NCBI RefSeq assembly: GCF_900157375.1
Contig: NZ_LT721901.1
Location: 1,967,498-2,031,497 of the forward strand
Direction: 5' to 3'
DNA: 64,000 bases
Origin: Mycobacterium rhizamassiliense
Lineage (GTDB): Bacteria > Actinomycetota > Actinomycetes > Mycobacteriales > Mycobacteriaceae
The notes below the pieces were generated by a model. That model was not told the origin of the DNA. It was given only the letters and a program-made list of their open reading frames with translations, and did not search any database. A program made the position numbers and the translations under genes. Below, piece by piece: positions 50,882 through 59,436 of the stretch (position 1 is its first letter; every line of letters begins with the position of its first letter).

Positions 50882-53107
50882 CTAGAGGTCGTCCGGCTCG
50901 GCCGGCGCCGACCGGCGGAAGGTGATGTCGATGGTGGTTCCGTCCGGAGTGCTGCTGATGTCCATCGTGGTGCTCAGGATGCGCATCAGCACCAGGCCGC
51001 GTCCGCTGTTACCGGGGTCCACCTTCGGTGTCTTCCACGAACCGGAATCGGTAATGCGCGCCCGGATCTCGGAATCGGCCGCCGTCACCTCGAGCACCAT
51101 CATCCCGACGTTGTGTCCCCGGTACGCGTGTTCGACGCAGTTGGTGCACCCTTCGTTGATGACCAGCACGATGTCCTCGATCAACATGGCGCGCACCTCC
51201 ACGTCGCGCAACCAGTCGGCGAGTTGATGGCGGATGTCAGCCAATTCCCCTGCGGCGGCCTCGCTTTCGATGCGCAGCGGTGTGTGCTGGCGGCGGTAGA
51301 TCACCATCGCGACGTCGTCATCGTATCCCGCCGGCGGGGCCAGCTCCCGAAGAACGGCCTCGGCGACGGAGTCTAGAGGCAAGCTCATGGTTTCCACCAA
51401 AGAGACTGCAGCACGGTCGATTCCGTCGTCGATCGACTCGTGCTTGCGCTCCACCAGGCCATCGGTGAACAACAGCAGCGTCGAACCGTAGGGCAACAGC
51501 AGCGAGGCCTGGGGGCGGGGGTGTTCCCGGCGGACCGCCAGCGGCACCGAACGGGCATCGTTCAGCAGCGTCGTGCCGGACTCGGGGCGGGCGAGCATGG
51601 CGGGCATGTGGCCGGCGTTGCTGTAGTGCAGCAGCCCGGAATCGGTATCGAGCACCGCGAGGAAAACGGTGGTGCAGTAGGCATTTGGAATCAGCGAGGC
51701 GGCCGAGTCGAGCTGTTCGAGCAGCCGCGCGGGCTCGGCCCCGTTGATCAACAGCGCGCGCGCCGAGCTGCGCAGCTGACCCATGATCGCGGCGGCGGGC
51801 AGGCCGCGGCCTACACAGTCGCCGACGACGATCCCGATCCGCTGATCCGCGATCGGCAGCACGTCGTACCAGTCGCCGCCGATCTCCAGCGGTGGGACGG
51901 CGGGCTCGTAGCGCACCGCAAACCCAGCCAGCGGCTGGACGGGCGGCAGCATCGCGCGCTGCAGGGTCAGCGAGGTCTCCCGGGCGCTTTCGAATTGGCG
52001 CACATGCTGCATGGCCAGACTCAGGTGACCGATCAGGACCGTGACCAATAGTCGGTCCTCGGAGCTGATCCAACGCGGCGAGTGCAGCTCCAGCCACAGC
52101 GCGAGATCTCCGGCGCCGGAGAGCACTGCGACCAATCCCTGTGCCTTGCCGGGGTTCTCGGGCCGGTCGACGGTCTTGGCCGTCAGCGGCAGTTGGTGGC
52201 GGGCGTCGGAGAAGGTGTGGCGCAGCCACGGGTCGAGTTCGCGCCAGCTCGAGACGGCGGGCCCGCCCGCCGCCTCGACGGTCGGGTCGCCGTCGCCGCT
52301 GGGCCACGAGACGGCGACCACGCGCCGCACGTCGATCGCGGTCCGGCACTCGTCGAGCGTGATCGACAGCAGCTCGGACACGCTCTTGGCCACCGCCACC
52401 GCGGTGGCCAGCCGCAGCACCGCGGATTCCCTTGCCGCAAAGGCGCGTTCGGCGGTGATGTCGCGGATCGTCCCAACGTAGACGGCGTGGTCGCTGCCGG
52501 CTTCCTTGACCGCGTTGATGGTGACCGTCACCCACGCGAGATGACCGTCGCGGTGCCGGATCGGTGTCTCGTATTCGGCGCTGCCGTTGGTCCGGACCCG
52601 CGATTGTTGTTGCCGCGCAGTCTTTTTGTCGACCAGCCACGGGTGGGGCCAGCGGTAGGGCAGCCCGTCTTCGGGGTAGCCGAGGATGTCGATGAAGGCC
52701 TTGTTCATCTCGACCACGGAGCCCTCTTGGTCGGCGACGAAGAAGCCCTCCTGTAACGAATTCACCAGCGCGGTACGGAATTTGTCCCGATCGGCCAGAC
52801 CTTCGGCGCGCGCGCGTTGTTCGGCGTAGCGCTTGGTGCCGTCGAGGAATCCGCGGGTCGCGACGTCCAGCGGTGCCAGCGTCTGCAACAGAAATTCGAG
52901 CGCGATCGGGGCGGCGATGTGAACGTCCTTCGACAGTTCGAGCACCAGCCGCACGTGTTTCTCGATGATGTCGAGCATGCTGACCTGCTCTTGCAGGGCG
53001 CGTCGCCCGAGTTCGTGGGCGATCGACAGGCTGTCCTCGTTACGCTCGGCGACGTAGCTCCTCAGCGCCGCGACGTATTCCGCGTGAAAGTCTTCGCTGC
53101 CGGTCAT
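50882..53107 (-). CDS. RsbU_N-PAS-GAF-PP2C-HATPase hybrid stress regulator
   Basis: 741 residues from the ATG at 53107. Residues ~5-85 resemble the RsbU N-terminal domain that binds RsbT. PAS at ~110-235 (FFVADQEGSVVEMNKAFIDILGY to GTIRDITAER). A GAF-like region at ~240-390. A SpoIIE/PP2C phosphatase at ~400-620 (GGDWYDVLP, GDCVGRGLPAAAIM, LLFTDGLVER, GYDDDVAMVIY). A C-terminal HATPase (INEGCTNCVEHAY, DPGNSGRGLVLM), as in RsbW. It can thus both dephosphorylate and phosphorylate STAS anti-anti-sigma factors such as RsfB. Start overlaps the RsbX-like stop (ATGA). Confidence 0.9.
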   Translation of the reverse strand: MTGSEDFHAEYVAALRSYVAERNEDSLSIAHELGRRALQEQVSMLDIIEKHVRLVLELSKDVHIAAPIALEFLLQTLAPLDVATRGFLDGTKRYAEQRARAEGLADRDKFRTALVNSLQEGFFVADQEGSVVEMNKAFIDILGYPEDGLPYRWPHPWLVDKKTARQQQSRVRTNGSAEYETPIRHRDGHLAWVTVTINAVKEAGSDHAVYVGTIRDITAERAFAARESAVLRLATAVAVAKSVSELLSITLDECRTAIDVRRVVAVSWPSGDGDPTVEAAGGPAVSSWRELDPWLRHTFSDARHQLPLTAKTVDRPENPGKAQGLVAVLSGAGDLALWLELHSPRWISSEDRLLVTVLIGHLSLAMQHVRQFESARETSLTLQRAMLPPVQPLAGFAVRYEPAVPPLEIGGDWYDVLPIADQRIGIVVGDCVGRGLPAAAIMGQLRSSARALLINGAEPARLLEQLDSAASLIPNAYCTTVFLAVLDTDSGLLHYSNAGHMPAMLARPESGTTLLNDARSVPLAVRREHPRPQASLLLPYGSTLLLFTDGLVERKHESIDDGIDRAAVSLVETMSLPLDSVAEAVLRELAPPAGYDDDVAMVIYRRQHTPLRIESEAAAGELADIRHQLADWLRDVEVRAMLIEDIVLVINEGCTNCVEHAYRGHNVGMMVLEVTAADSEIRARITDSGSWKTPKVDPGNSGRGLVLMRILSTTMDISSTPDGTTIDITFRRSAPAEPDDL

Positions 53108-53736
53108 GTCGAGGCCCCCCGGTGACGCGCGGCGAGCACTAGGGCGTCGTCGGAGTCCTTGGCGTGCTTGGTCAGCATTACTTCGGCTATCGCGGTGGCC
53201 GGGGTAGCGAAGTCGATGTGCTCGATGTGGTCGTCGTCGATGCCGTCGGTCGCGATGACGATCAGGTCGCCGGCGCGCAGCGAAACCACTTGCGCCGGCC
53301 TGATTTCCGGTATCCGGTAGCCGACGATGCCGGCGGCCAGCCGCGCGCTGGATCGGATGTGAATGCCGATCGCGTCCTTGGCGACCAGGTTCGCGCTGAC
53401 GTTGCCGACCCCGGTCCACGTCAGCGTGCTGCTCGCAAAATCGATCCGCGCCAGCGTCATCGCGGCGCCCCGGGTTCCGGACAGGACGCGATGGCAGAGC
53501 TGCACCAGGACCTCGACCCGTTCGCCCGGATTGCGCTGCAGCGCCTCGACGGCACGCATCGCCGCCGCGGCGGCGGGTGGGCCGTGGCCCAGGCCGTCGA
53601 ACACCCCGAACAGCGCGGCGTCGTCGTCGATCGCGATCGCCATCGGCTGGTCACCGGAAGCATGCTCGCCCGGTAGTGGACGACCCGCGGTCGCCCATTC
53701 GATCGGGCCCAGCCGACCATTGTCACGCACGGTCAT
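53104..53736 (-). CDS. RsbX-like SpoIIE/PP2C phosphatase
   Basis: 210 residues from the ATG at 53736. The PP2C core is small: ALFGVFDGLGHGPPAAAAAMRAVEAL, VLSGTRGAAMTLARID, LRAGDLIVIATDGIDDD, DDALVLAARH. In Bacillus RsbX resets the stressosome by dephosphorylating RsbS and RsbR; the position after rsbT fits that role. Overlaps both neighbours by 4 bp. Confidence 0.88.
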   Translation of the reverse strand: MTVRDNGRLGPIEWATAGRPLPGEHASGDQPMAIAIDDDAALFGVFDGLGHGPPAAAAAMRAVEALQRNPGERVEVLVQLCHRVLSGTRGAAMTLARIDFASSTLTWTGVGNVSANLVAKDAIGIHIRSSARLAAGIVGYRIPEIRPAQVVSLRAGDLIVIATDGIDDDHIEHIDFATPATAIAEVMLTKHAKDSDDALVLAARHRGAST

Positions 53737-54143
53737 GCACGGGCCGGAACCCATTTCCACATCTCGATGGCGGTGCCGTGGCCCAGCGCGGATTCCACGA
53801 TCAGCCGGTCCATCAGCCGTCGCGCGCCCGGCAAGCCCATGCCCAGCCCGCGGCCGGTCGAGTAGCCGTCCTCCATCGCCCGTTCGATATCGGCAATTCC
53901 CGGGCCGTCGTCTTCGGCACGAACGATGAGCGCCTTGCGGCCCTCCCGCTCGGCCACCTCGACCTTGACGGCGCCCCGGCCCGCGTAGCTGGTGATGTTT
54001 CGCGCGATTTCGGAGATCGCCGTGGAGATCATCGTGACGTCGGTCAGCGAGAATCCGAGTTCTAGTGCGAGCTCATGCCCTGCTTTGCGGGCTTCGACGA
54101 TGTCGTCGGGGTTGTTGATAGCGACGACAATGTCACACGCCAC
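53733..54143 (-). CDS. RsbT-like switch kinase
   Basis: 136 residues, GTG start. GHKL ATPase motifs: N box TAISEIARNITSYAGRG, G1 EDDGPGIADI, G2 GRGLGMGLPGARRLMD. In the stressosome it phosphorylates RsbR/RsbS, is released, and activates an RsbU phosphatase; here the target would be the hybrid at 50882-53107. It overlaps the end of rsbS by 11 bp. Confidence 0.92.
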   Translation of the reverse strand: MACDIVVAINNPDDIVEARKAGHELALELGFSLTDVTMISTAISEIARNITSYAGRGAVKVEVAEREGRKALIVRAEDDGPGIADIERAMEDGYSTGRGLGMGLPGARRLMDRLIVESALGHGTAIEMWKWVPARA

Positions 54144-54522
54144 CGTCGCGCCCGATCGTTGATTTACCCAGTCGGCCTTCGCGATTCAGCAGGGCAAGGC
54201 CTTCTTCGAGATCCAGCGCGGTGTTCATGTCGTCGAAGGTCAGTCCCAGCTGCACCATCGCGAACGCGACCTCTGGGGACAGCCCCACGATCACGGTCTC
54301 GGCGCCGCGCAGCCGCGTCATGTGCGCGATCGTGCGCAGCGAGCGGGCGGCGAAGGAATCCATCACGTCGATGGCGGTGACGTCCACGACGATGCCCTGG
54401 GCGCGGAACCGGCTGACCCGTTCCATCAGGTCTTCGCGCAGTTTCTCGGTGTCGGAGTCGGAGAGGGCGGCTTGCACCGTGGCGATAAGGATCGAGCCCT
54501 GTTTCAGGATGGGTACTGGCAT
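54133..54522 (-). CDS. RsbS-like stressosome STAS protein
   Basis: 129 residues, a single STAS domain beginning VPILKQGSILIATVQAAL. The phospho-acceptor is Ser56 in AIDVMDSFAARSLRTI, aligned with Ser59 of Bacillus RsbS. FAMVQLGLTFDDMNTALDLEEGLALL completes the fold. Forms the stressosome core with RsbR and holds RsbT. 22 bp downstream of rsbR. Confidence 0.92.
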   Translation of the reverse strand: MPVPILKQGSILIATVQAALSDSDTEKLREDLMERVSRFRAQGIVVDVTAIDVMDSFAARSLRTIAHMTRLRGAETVIVGLSPEVAFAMVQLGLTFDDMNTALDLEEGLALLNREGRLGKSTIGRDGGV

Positions 54523-54544
54523 GAGGCGCCTGCGCTAGTCGTGC

Positions 54545-55447
54545 TCACCCGGTCTGCTCGCCGGTGCGGGTGACCTCGTATCCCAGCAGGCGCTCGGCCT
54601 CCTCGATACCGCCCTGCAAGTCACCGACGGCGTTCATCTTCGACAGATCAAGCCCGATGGTGACCAGTGTCAAAGCGATTTCGGAGGACAGGCCGGTGAT
54701 GATCACGCTGGCGCCCATCAGGCCGGACGCGTCCACGGTCTGCACCAGGTGGTTGGCCACGGTGGAGTCGATAGTGGGCACACCGGTGATGTCGATGACG
54801 ACCACTTTCGCGCGGTTCGCGCGGATGGCCCGCAGCAACTGCTCGGTGACCTGGCGGGCGCGCTGGCTGTCGAGCACGCCGATGATCGGCAGAATCAGCA
54901 GCTGCTCGCGCACCTGCAGCACCGGCGTCGACAGCTCGCGGATCGCCTCCTGCTGCTGGCGGATGATGCGCTCACGTTCCTGCACGAACGACACGCCCAC
55001 GGTGTTGGCGATGCGGTTCGCGGCCGGTTCGTAGGCGTCCAGCACCCGGTTGAGCATCTCGAAGTCGCTTTGATACTTCTCGAACAACGAGCGCGCCAGC
55101 ACGTCGCGCAGCAGCAGCACGATGCCCAGCACCTCGTCGGTCTCGACACCCCGCGGGATGATGCGTTCCGACAGGTCACGCGCGTAAGCCTGCAGGGCCT
55201 CGACGCTACCGGTCTCGAGAACCTCGACATAGTTGTCGTAGACGGCGGTCGCCTCCGAGAACAGCTCCTCCGGCGTCATCGCCGTGAGCAGTTCCGCTTC
55301 GGTGATCCTGCGCGCCCATTCCTCGCGCAAAACGGTGCGATTCTGCCGCAAATGCTGCACTAGCTGCGGCAGCAGGCCCTCGCTGGAAATGCTGGCCGTC
55401 TGCACGGTGGCGCCGGTGCTGCTGAATTCTGACGGCGAATCTGACAT
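54545..55447 (-). CDS. RsbR-like stressosome sensor protein
   Basis: 300 residues from the ATG at 55447, preferred because it has GGGAGG seven bases upstream. The N-terminal ~150 residues are helical and match an RsbRD-type sensor domain (REEWARRITEAELLTAMTPEELF). A linker helix (ERERIIRQQQEAIRELSTPVLQV) leads to a C-terminal STAS domain with VPTIDSTVANHLVQT, where the conserved phospho-acceptors lie, and EIALTLVTIGLDLSKM. It has no globin- or PAS-like N-terminus, so the signal is unknown. First gene of the operon. Confidence 0.92.
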   Translation of the reverse strand: MSDSPSEFSSTGATVQTASISSEGLLPQLVQHLRQNRTVLREEWARRITEAELLTAMTPEELFSEATAVYDNYVEVLETGSVEALQAYARDLSERIIPRGVETDEVLGIVLLLRDVLARSLFEKYQSDFEMLNRVLDAYEPAANRIANTVGVSFVQERERIIRQQQEAIRELSTPVLQVREQLLILPIIGVLDSQRARQVTEQLLRAIRANRAKVVVIDITGVPTIDSTVANHLVQTVDASGLMGASVIITGLSSEIALTLVTIGLDLSKMNAVGDLQGGIEEAERLLGYEVTRTGEQTG

Positions 55448-55599
55448 TTGGCCTCCCGAGTGCCGCGTCGCAGTGCGCACGTTCTATGGGGAGACTAGCC
55501 TGGATTGTCGCGGGGCAGGTGTTGAGGTCTTCTTCTTCTCGCAGTTCGCAACGCAGGTTAGGCTTGCACCACACTTACGGCCCGGACGAAGGATCGCCA

Positions 55600-55965
55600 T
55601 TGTCAGCTCCAGATTCGATTACCACGTTGGTTGCGGACCACGATGGGGTGTCCGTAGTCAGTGTCAGCGGTGAAATTGACTTGGTCACCGCTCCCGCCCT
55701 GGAACAAGCCATCGGTGCGGTGGTTGCGGAGGGTCCGACGGCACTGGTCATCGATCTTTCTGCGGTGGAGTTCCTCGGGTCGGTAGGACTGAAGATCCTG
55801 GCGGCGACCTACGAGAAGCTCGGGACCGCCGAGTTCGGCGTCGTTGCCCGCGGGCCGGCGACCAGGCGGCCGATTCACCTCACCGGCTTGGACAAGACGT
55901 TCCCGCTGTACCCGACGCTCGACGACGCGTTGACCGGAGTGCGCGACGGCAAGCTCAACCGCTAG
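55600..55965 (+). CDS. rsfB: Anti-anti-sigma factor RsfB
   Basis: 121 residues from the TTG at 55600 with a GAAGGA ribosome site. A STAS domain with the phosphorylatable Ser61 in AVEFLGSVGLKILAATYEK. In M. tuberculosis RsfB binds the anti-sigma factor UsfX/RsbW and frees SigF when unphosphorylated. It is divergent from rsbR across a 152-bp gap in which I see no SigF promoter. Its position next to a stressosome gives an obvious output for that pathway. Confidence 0.9.
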   Translation: MSAPDSITTLVADHDGVSVVSVSGEIDLVTAPALEQAIGAVVAEGPTALVIDLSAVEFLGSVGLKILAATYEKLGTAEFGVVARGPATRRPIHLTGLDKTFPLYPTLDDALTGVRDGKLNR

Positions 55966-56036
55966 CACCTGCCGCGCGCATCGCACGGCCGATGACCGGG
56001 GGATCCCCCCTACCCCGGCCGTGCCCGTCCGGTGCG

Positions 56037-56549
56037 ATGATCACGACCATGGATGTCGATCATCCGAACGATCAGCAGTGGGACCACGAAGAACGCGGCG
56101 AAACTGAAATCGAACGGCTGGACCGCAATTGGAACAGCCTGCTGCAGGAGCTGCGCGTCGTGCAGACCGGCGTGCAGCTGCTCACCGGCTTCCTGCTGAC
56201 CCTGCCATTCCAGCAGCGATTCGACATTTTGAGCGAGCCCATGCGGATGGTGTACCTGGCCACGGTGGGATGCTCGGTCACCGCGACGGTCCTGCTCATC
56301 ACGCCGGTGGCGATGCACCGAATGCTGTTCCGGCGCCACCTGCTGCAGGTGCTGGTGTCCGCGGCACACCGATGCGCCCTCGCCGGGCTCGCGACGCTCG
56401 GTTTTGCGCTCAGCGGGGTGACGATCATCGTCTTCGCCGCGGTGTCCGGACGCGGCGCCGGCCTGGTCGCCGGGGCGTGTGCGCTGGCGCTGTTCACGGT
56501 ATTCTGGCTGATCGTGCCGCTGACCCTGCGCGGCGCCAAGATCGAGTGA
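56037..56549 (+). CDS. DUF6328-type membrane protein (Rv3686c-like)
   Basis: 170 residues from the ATG at 56037 (an ATG at 56049 is as likely). The acidic N-terminus (EERGETEIERLDRNWNSLLQELRVVQTGVQLL) is followed by four hydrophobic segments (LTGFLLTLPFQQ; MVYLATVGCSVTATVLLITPV; CALAGLATLGFALSGVTIIVF; LVAGACALALFTVFWLIVPL). Common in actinobacteria, function unknown. Confidence 0.8.
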   Translation: MITTMDVDHPNDQQWDHEERGETEIERLDRNWNSLLQELRVVQTGVQLLTGFLLTLPFQQRFDILSEPMRMVYLATVGCSVTATVLLITPVAMHRMLFRRHLLQVLVSAAHRCALAGLATLGFALSGVTIIVFAAVSGRGAGLVAGACALALFTVFWLIVPLTLRGAKIE

Positions 56550-56556
56550 GCCGGCG

Positions 56557-57231
56557 TCAGGGGCTCACTGCGAGCCCGGTGATCGGCGTGAAGTCCAGCT
56601 GGTCAAGCAGGTTCCGCGCGTCGGAGTAGACCGGCGACGCGCCCGCCGCTCGCAGCTCCGCCTCGGAGATACCCCCGCTCAGCACCCCGATGCACTCCAC
56701 GCCTGCCGCCCCCGCGGCGTGCGCGTCCCACACCGCGTCGCCGACGAACACGGCCTGACCGGCCGGCACGCCGGCGCGATCCAGCGCGACCTCCACGATC
56801 CCGGGCTCGGGTTTGGCGGTATCGACGTCACGCGAGGACGTTGTCGCCGCGATGACGTCGTCGCAGCCGAGCACCTTGCGCAGAATCTCCAGTTCGTCCT
56901 CGGGCGCGGAGCTGGCCAGCACCACCTGCAGCCCCAGCTCGGCGACCCGGTGCAACAGATCCTGCGCCCCGGGCAGCGGTTTGAGCAGGGGCGTTAGGTC
57001 GCGATAGTAGCGGCTGTGGGCGTCGCTGAGGCGGTCCTGCACGTCGTCCGGGGCGTCGTCGGACAGTGTGCTCACCAGCTTTGAGCCGTCCATGCCGATG
57101 CAGCGGTGCAGCTGCCACGCCGCGACCGGCACGTCCTCGTCGGAAAATGCGCGTTGCCACGCGTAGACATGCAGATAGTTGGAGTCGACCAGGGTGCCAT
57201 CCACGTCGAACAGCACGGCGGGAGCGTTCAT
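56557..57231 (-). CDS. HAD-superfamily phosphatase, beta-phosphoglucomutase-like
   Basis: 224 residues. Motif I VLFDVDGTLVDSNYLH, motif II VVLASSAPEDEL, motif III Lys in TAKPEPGIVEVAL, motif IV VFVGDAVWDAHAA. The helical cap after motif I (HVYAWQRAFSDEDVPV) places it with phosphoglycolate phosphatase/beta-PGM types. Substrate unknown. A GGGTAT SigF-like -10 lies 9 nt before its ATG. Confidence 0.9.
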   Translation of the reverse strand: MNAPAVLFDVDGTLVDSNYLHVYAWQRAFSDEDVPVAAWQLHRCIGMDGSKLVSTLSDDAPDDVQDRLSDAHSRYYRDLTPLLKPLPGAQDLLHRVAELGLQVVLASSAPEDELEILRKVLGCDDVIAATTSSRDVDTAKPEPGIVEVALDRAGVPAGQAVFVGDAVWDAHAAGAAGVECIGVLSGGISEAELRAAGASPVYSDARNLLDQLDFTPITGLAVSP

Positions 57232-57240
57232 CGCAGCCGC

Positions 57241-57267
57241 ATACCCGGCTTTGTGCAGGTTGACACG
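57241..57267 (-). promoter_or_regulatory. Possible SigF-type -10 GGGTAT before the HAD gene
   Basis: On the minus strand GGGTAT (57246-57241) ends 9 nt before the ATG at 57231, the spacing seen at the better SigF sites in this window. The -35 is poor (CGTGT at a 16-bp spacer), so this is a weak call. Confidence 0.35.
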
Positions 57268-57416
57268 GGGAGAGCGGCCCCGCGCTCCATGAATTTGCGG
57301 GGGCGCAAGTTTTTAATATTCCCTCAGTGTGGGGCGCAGCCGAACTGGGTATCGCCTGTGCCACGGGCGAGCACAGGTAAGTGGGTCAGCCCGCGATCGA
57401 GCAGGAGGTAGCACCT

Positions 57417-57710
57417 ATGGCGACCGCAACTGATTACGACGCACGCCGCGCGCCCGACCCCGAGATGTCCGACTCGAGCACTATCCGCGAGTTGGCTCCC
57501 AGCGGCACTGCCAAGGTCGTCGACGACGATCCGAGCGACGTGGTGTTTTTCGAGGCGCCCGACGCGGATCTGTCCGGCGAAGAACTGTCGGTGACGGTGG
57601 TTCCGCAGCGCACCGACGAGTTCACCTGCTCGAGCTGCTTCCTGGTGCAGCACCGCAGCCGGATGCGTGTCTCCGGCTCGGGGCTTCCGGTCTGCGCCGA
57701 CTGCGCGTAG
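57417..57710 (+). CDS. DUF4193-type small zinc-binding protein
   Basis: 97 residues with a strong GCAGGAGGT ribosome site. An acidic, disordered N-terminus (DDDPSDVVFFEAPDADLSGEE) precedes a C-terminal pair of CxxC motifs (CSSCFLVQHRSRM and VCADC) that should bind one zinc ion. The family is conserved in actinobacteria, with paralogues; function unknown. Confidence 0.85.
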   Translation: MATATDYDARRAPDPEMSDSSTIRELAPSGTAKVVDDDPSDVVFFEAPDADLSGEELSVTVVPQRTDEFTCSSCFLVQHRSRMRVSGSGLPVCADCA

Positions 57711-57754
57711 TGAGGCTGCCTGCGGGGAGTAGGCAGCGTCAGTAGCATTGGGTT

Positions 57755-58135
57755 ATGCGCGGAACACTGGCGTTCGACGGCCGATGCGGCATGTGCACGC
57801 GGGTGGTCAACCGGCTGGCGCAGTGGGATCGGAGAGGCTGGTTGCGGATCGAGCCATTCCAAACGCCGGAGATCGCCGAACTGCTCGGCGTCACCGACGA
57901 CCGGTTCACGGAGTCCGCGTGGTGGTTGGACTCTTCCGGGGAGATCTTGGCCGGCGCCCATGCGATGAACGCGGCGTTGTCCGCCGCGCTGGGGACGCGG
58001 GCGCCGATGTGGTTCTACCGGCTGCCCGGTGTCGGGTGGCTGCAGAACCTCGTCTACCGCTGGGTGGCGACGCACCGATATCACTTCCGCGGCGTGACGC
58101 CGCTCTGCGAGGCCCAGCCCGAGCGGTGCGCCTAG
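57755..58135 (+). CDS. DCC-family thiol-disulfide oxidoreductase (DUF393)
   Basis: 126 residues. The signature DGRCGMCTRVVNRLAQWD carries the DxxCxxC motif; IEPFQTPEIAELLG and SAWWLDSSGEILAGAHAMNAAL follow, and YRWVATHRYHFRG near the end. A thioredoxin-like cytoplasmic oxidoreductase; partner unknown. Confidence 0.88.
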   Translation: MRGTLAFDGRCGMCTRVVNRLAQWDRRGWLRIEPFQTPEIAELLGVTDDRFTESAWWLDSSGEILAGAHAMNAALSAALGTRAPMWFYRLPGVGWLQNLVYRWVATHRYHFRGVTPLCEAQPERCA

Positions 58136-58218
58136 GCTCCCGTGAATTATGTTGCTGTGCAATTGTTTCCATACTTAACTCCGGGCTTGTGTTGAAATCT
58201 TAAGCGCGCGGGCCTAAT

Positions 58219-58767
58219 TCAGGCCTGAACCCATTCGCGGTTACACACTCGGCAGCATCGGGTGACGGTCGCCCAGTCCGGTTCGCTATCGGTCGGCCGC
58301 CGGACCAGATGCGTGCACTCGTCACCGCACCCAGGACACGCGCAGATTGCACCGTAGGGCTCGGCGCCCTGTCCACTCATCAGCTGAAGGTTCTCCGCGC
58401 GGGTGAACGGCACGATCTCCAGCAACTCCGGACGCGGCCCGCTGTCGGGCCTGTCGAGCCACAACAGGCCGCAGACGACCATCACGACCGCCGAGAAGAT
58501 GGACAGGATGCACAGCGGAATGTCCCACGGCCAGTTCGGCGGGATCGGGGTGAGGACCAGCACCACCATGATCGCGGTGAGCAGAAAGCTAATGATCGCG
58601 CCGGGTTTCGCGAATCGATAGCCGTCGACGCTCATCGCGTCCCACGTGTCGATCTGCATCTGACGCTGTGCGATCTGCGTCAGCGTCGGATGATCCGGGA
58701 ATTCGGGCACGCCGTCGCGCAACCGATCAGGATCCCCCGCGCTGGAGGTCGGACGCACCGACGACAT
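58219..58767 (-). CDS. Two-TM membrane protein with C-terminal zinc ribbon
   Basis: 182 residues. Two hydrophobic segments (IISFLLTAIMVVLVLTPIP; IPLCILSIFSAVVMVVCGLLWL) are followed by a cytoplasmic tail with four or more cysteines (ICACPGCGDECTHLV and RCCRVCNREWVQA) that look like a zinc ribbon. Function unknown. It is convergent with the DCC gene across an AT-rich 83-bp gap. Confidence 0.72.
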   Translation of the reverse strand: MSSVRPTSSAGDPDRLRDGVPEFPDHPTLTQIAQRQMQIDTWDAMSVDGYRFAKPGAIISFLLTAIMVVLVLTPIPPNWPWDIPLCILSIFSAVVMVVCGLLWLDRPDSGPRPELLEIVPFTRAENLQLMSGQGAEPYGAICACPGCGDECTHLVRRPTDSEPDWATVTRCCRVCNREWVQA

Positions 58768-58846
58768 GCCAGCAAAGTCTAACCGGCTGTGATTACCTCG
58801 GCCACCTGGTGCATCTAGCGCCGTCGCGGTAGGCGCGGCGCCTGCG

Positions 58847-59005
58847 TCACCGGTCTTGGTTTTCGGACAGCACCCGTTGCTTCTGCTCGGCGATCACCTG
58901 GGCGAGATATTCCGCCTTGGCGCAGCCGTAGTAGGCGGCGAATTGCAGTGCCAATTCATCCAATTCGTCGAACGAGACGTCGCCGCTCTTCAGCGCCGCG
59001 TACAG
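58847..59005 (-). pseudogene. 3' fragment of a carboxymuconolactone decarboxylase-like gene
   Basis: The minus strand reads LYAALKSGDVSFDELDELAL, then QFAAYYGCAKAEYLAQVIAE, and ends at a TGA (58849-58847). This is the typical C-terminal half of CMD/AhpD-family proteins. There is no start or N-terminal half: homology stops near 59005, where a different gene fragment begins on the other strand. Confidence 0.65.
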
Positions 59006-59007
59006 CC

Positions 59008-59181
59008 GACGCCGACCCGGGCTACGCCAAGGACCTGGAGCTGATCCTTAACGGGGTGATCTTCGGATTCCTCGGGCGCTTCACCGAGGGAGAGATCGAC
59101 GTCACCGGGATCGTGCCCGGCATCGAGCGGACGGTGTTCTGGCTGACCGCCGCGTACGAAGAGAAACCGGTCAACCGCTAG
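59008..59181 (+). pseudogene. 3' fragment of a probable TetR-type regulator gene
   Basis: The plus strand reads DADPGYAKDLELILNGVIF, then GFLGRFTEGEIDVTGIVPG, to a TAG at 59179. It resembles the ligand-binding C-terminal end of TetR regulators and lacks any DNA-binding part. An ATG at 58948 would only add out-of-context residues encoded antisense to the CMD fragment. Family assignment is tentative. Confidence 0.45.
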
Positions 59182-59436
59182 TCACCGGGGGCGGCACCAC
59201 GTGTCGGTGGACACAGCAAATGGTGTCGAACGCCACCGAGTCACGGTGTGGCTCGCGCCACAACGCGTTAACACCCGCGCACAGGCCATATTCCAATAAT
59301 TCTCTCAGCGGTAGCTCAGCGAGGAATTTGTAACGTCGGGCGGCTGTGAGCAACTACTTATTTCGCGGATCAGTGCGATTGGAATGCGCGGCGGGTGGTC
59401 GGGGGCGCCGCACGGTCTTGAAGGGAAGTTGAAACG

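Noticed and set aside
58211..58225. Short hairpin GGCCT-AATTC-AGGCC between convergent genes
   Set aside because: Only 5 bp and overlapping a stop codon; could be chance.
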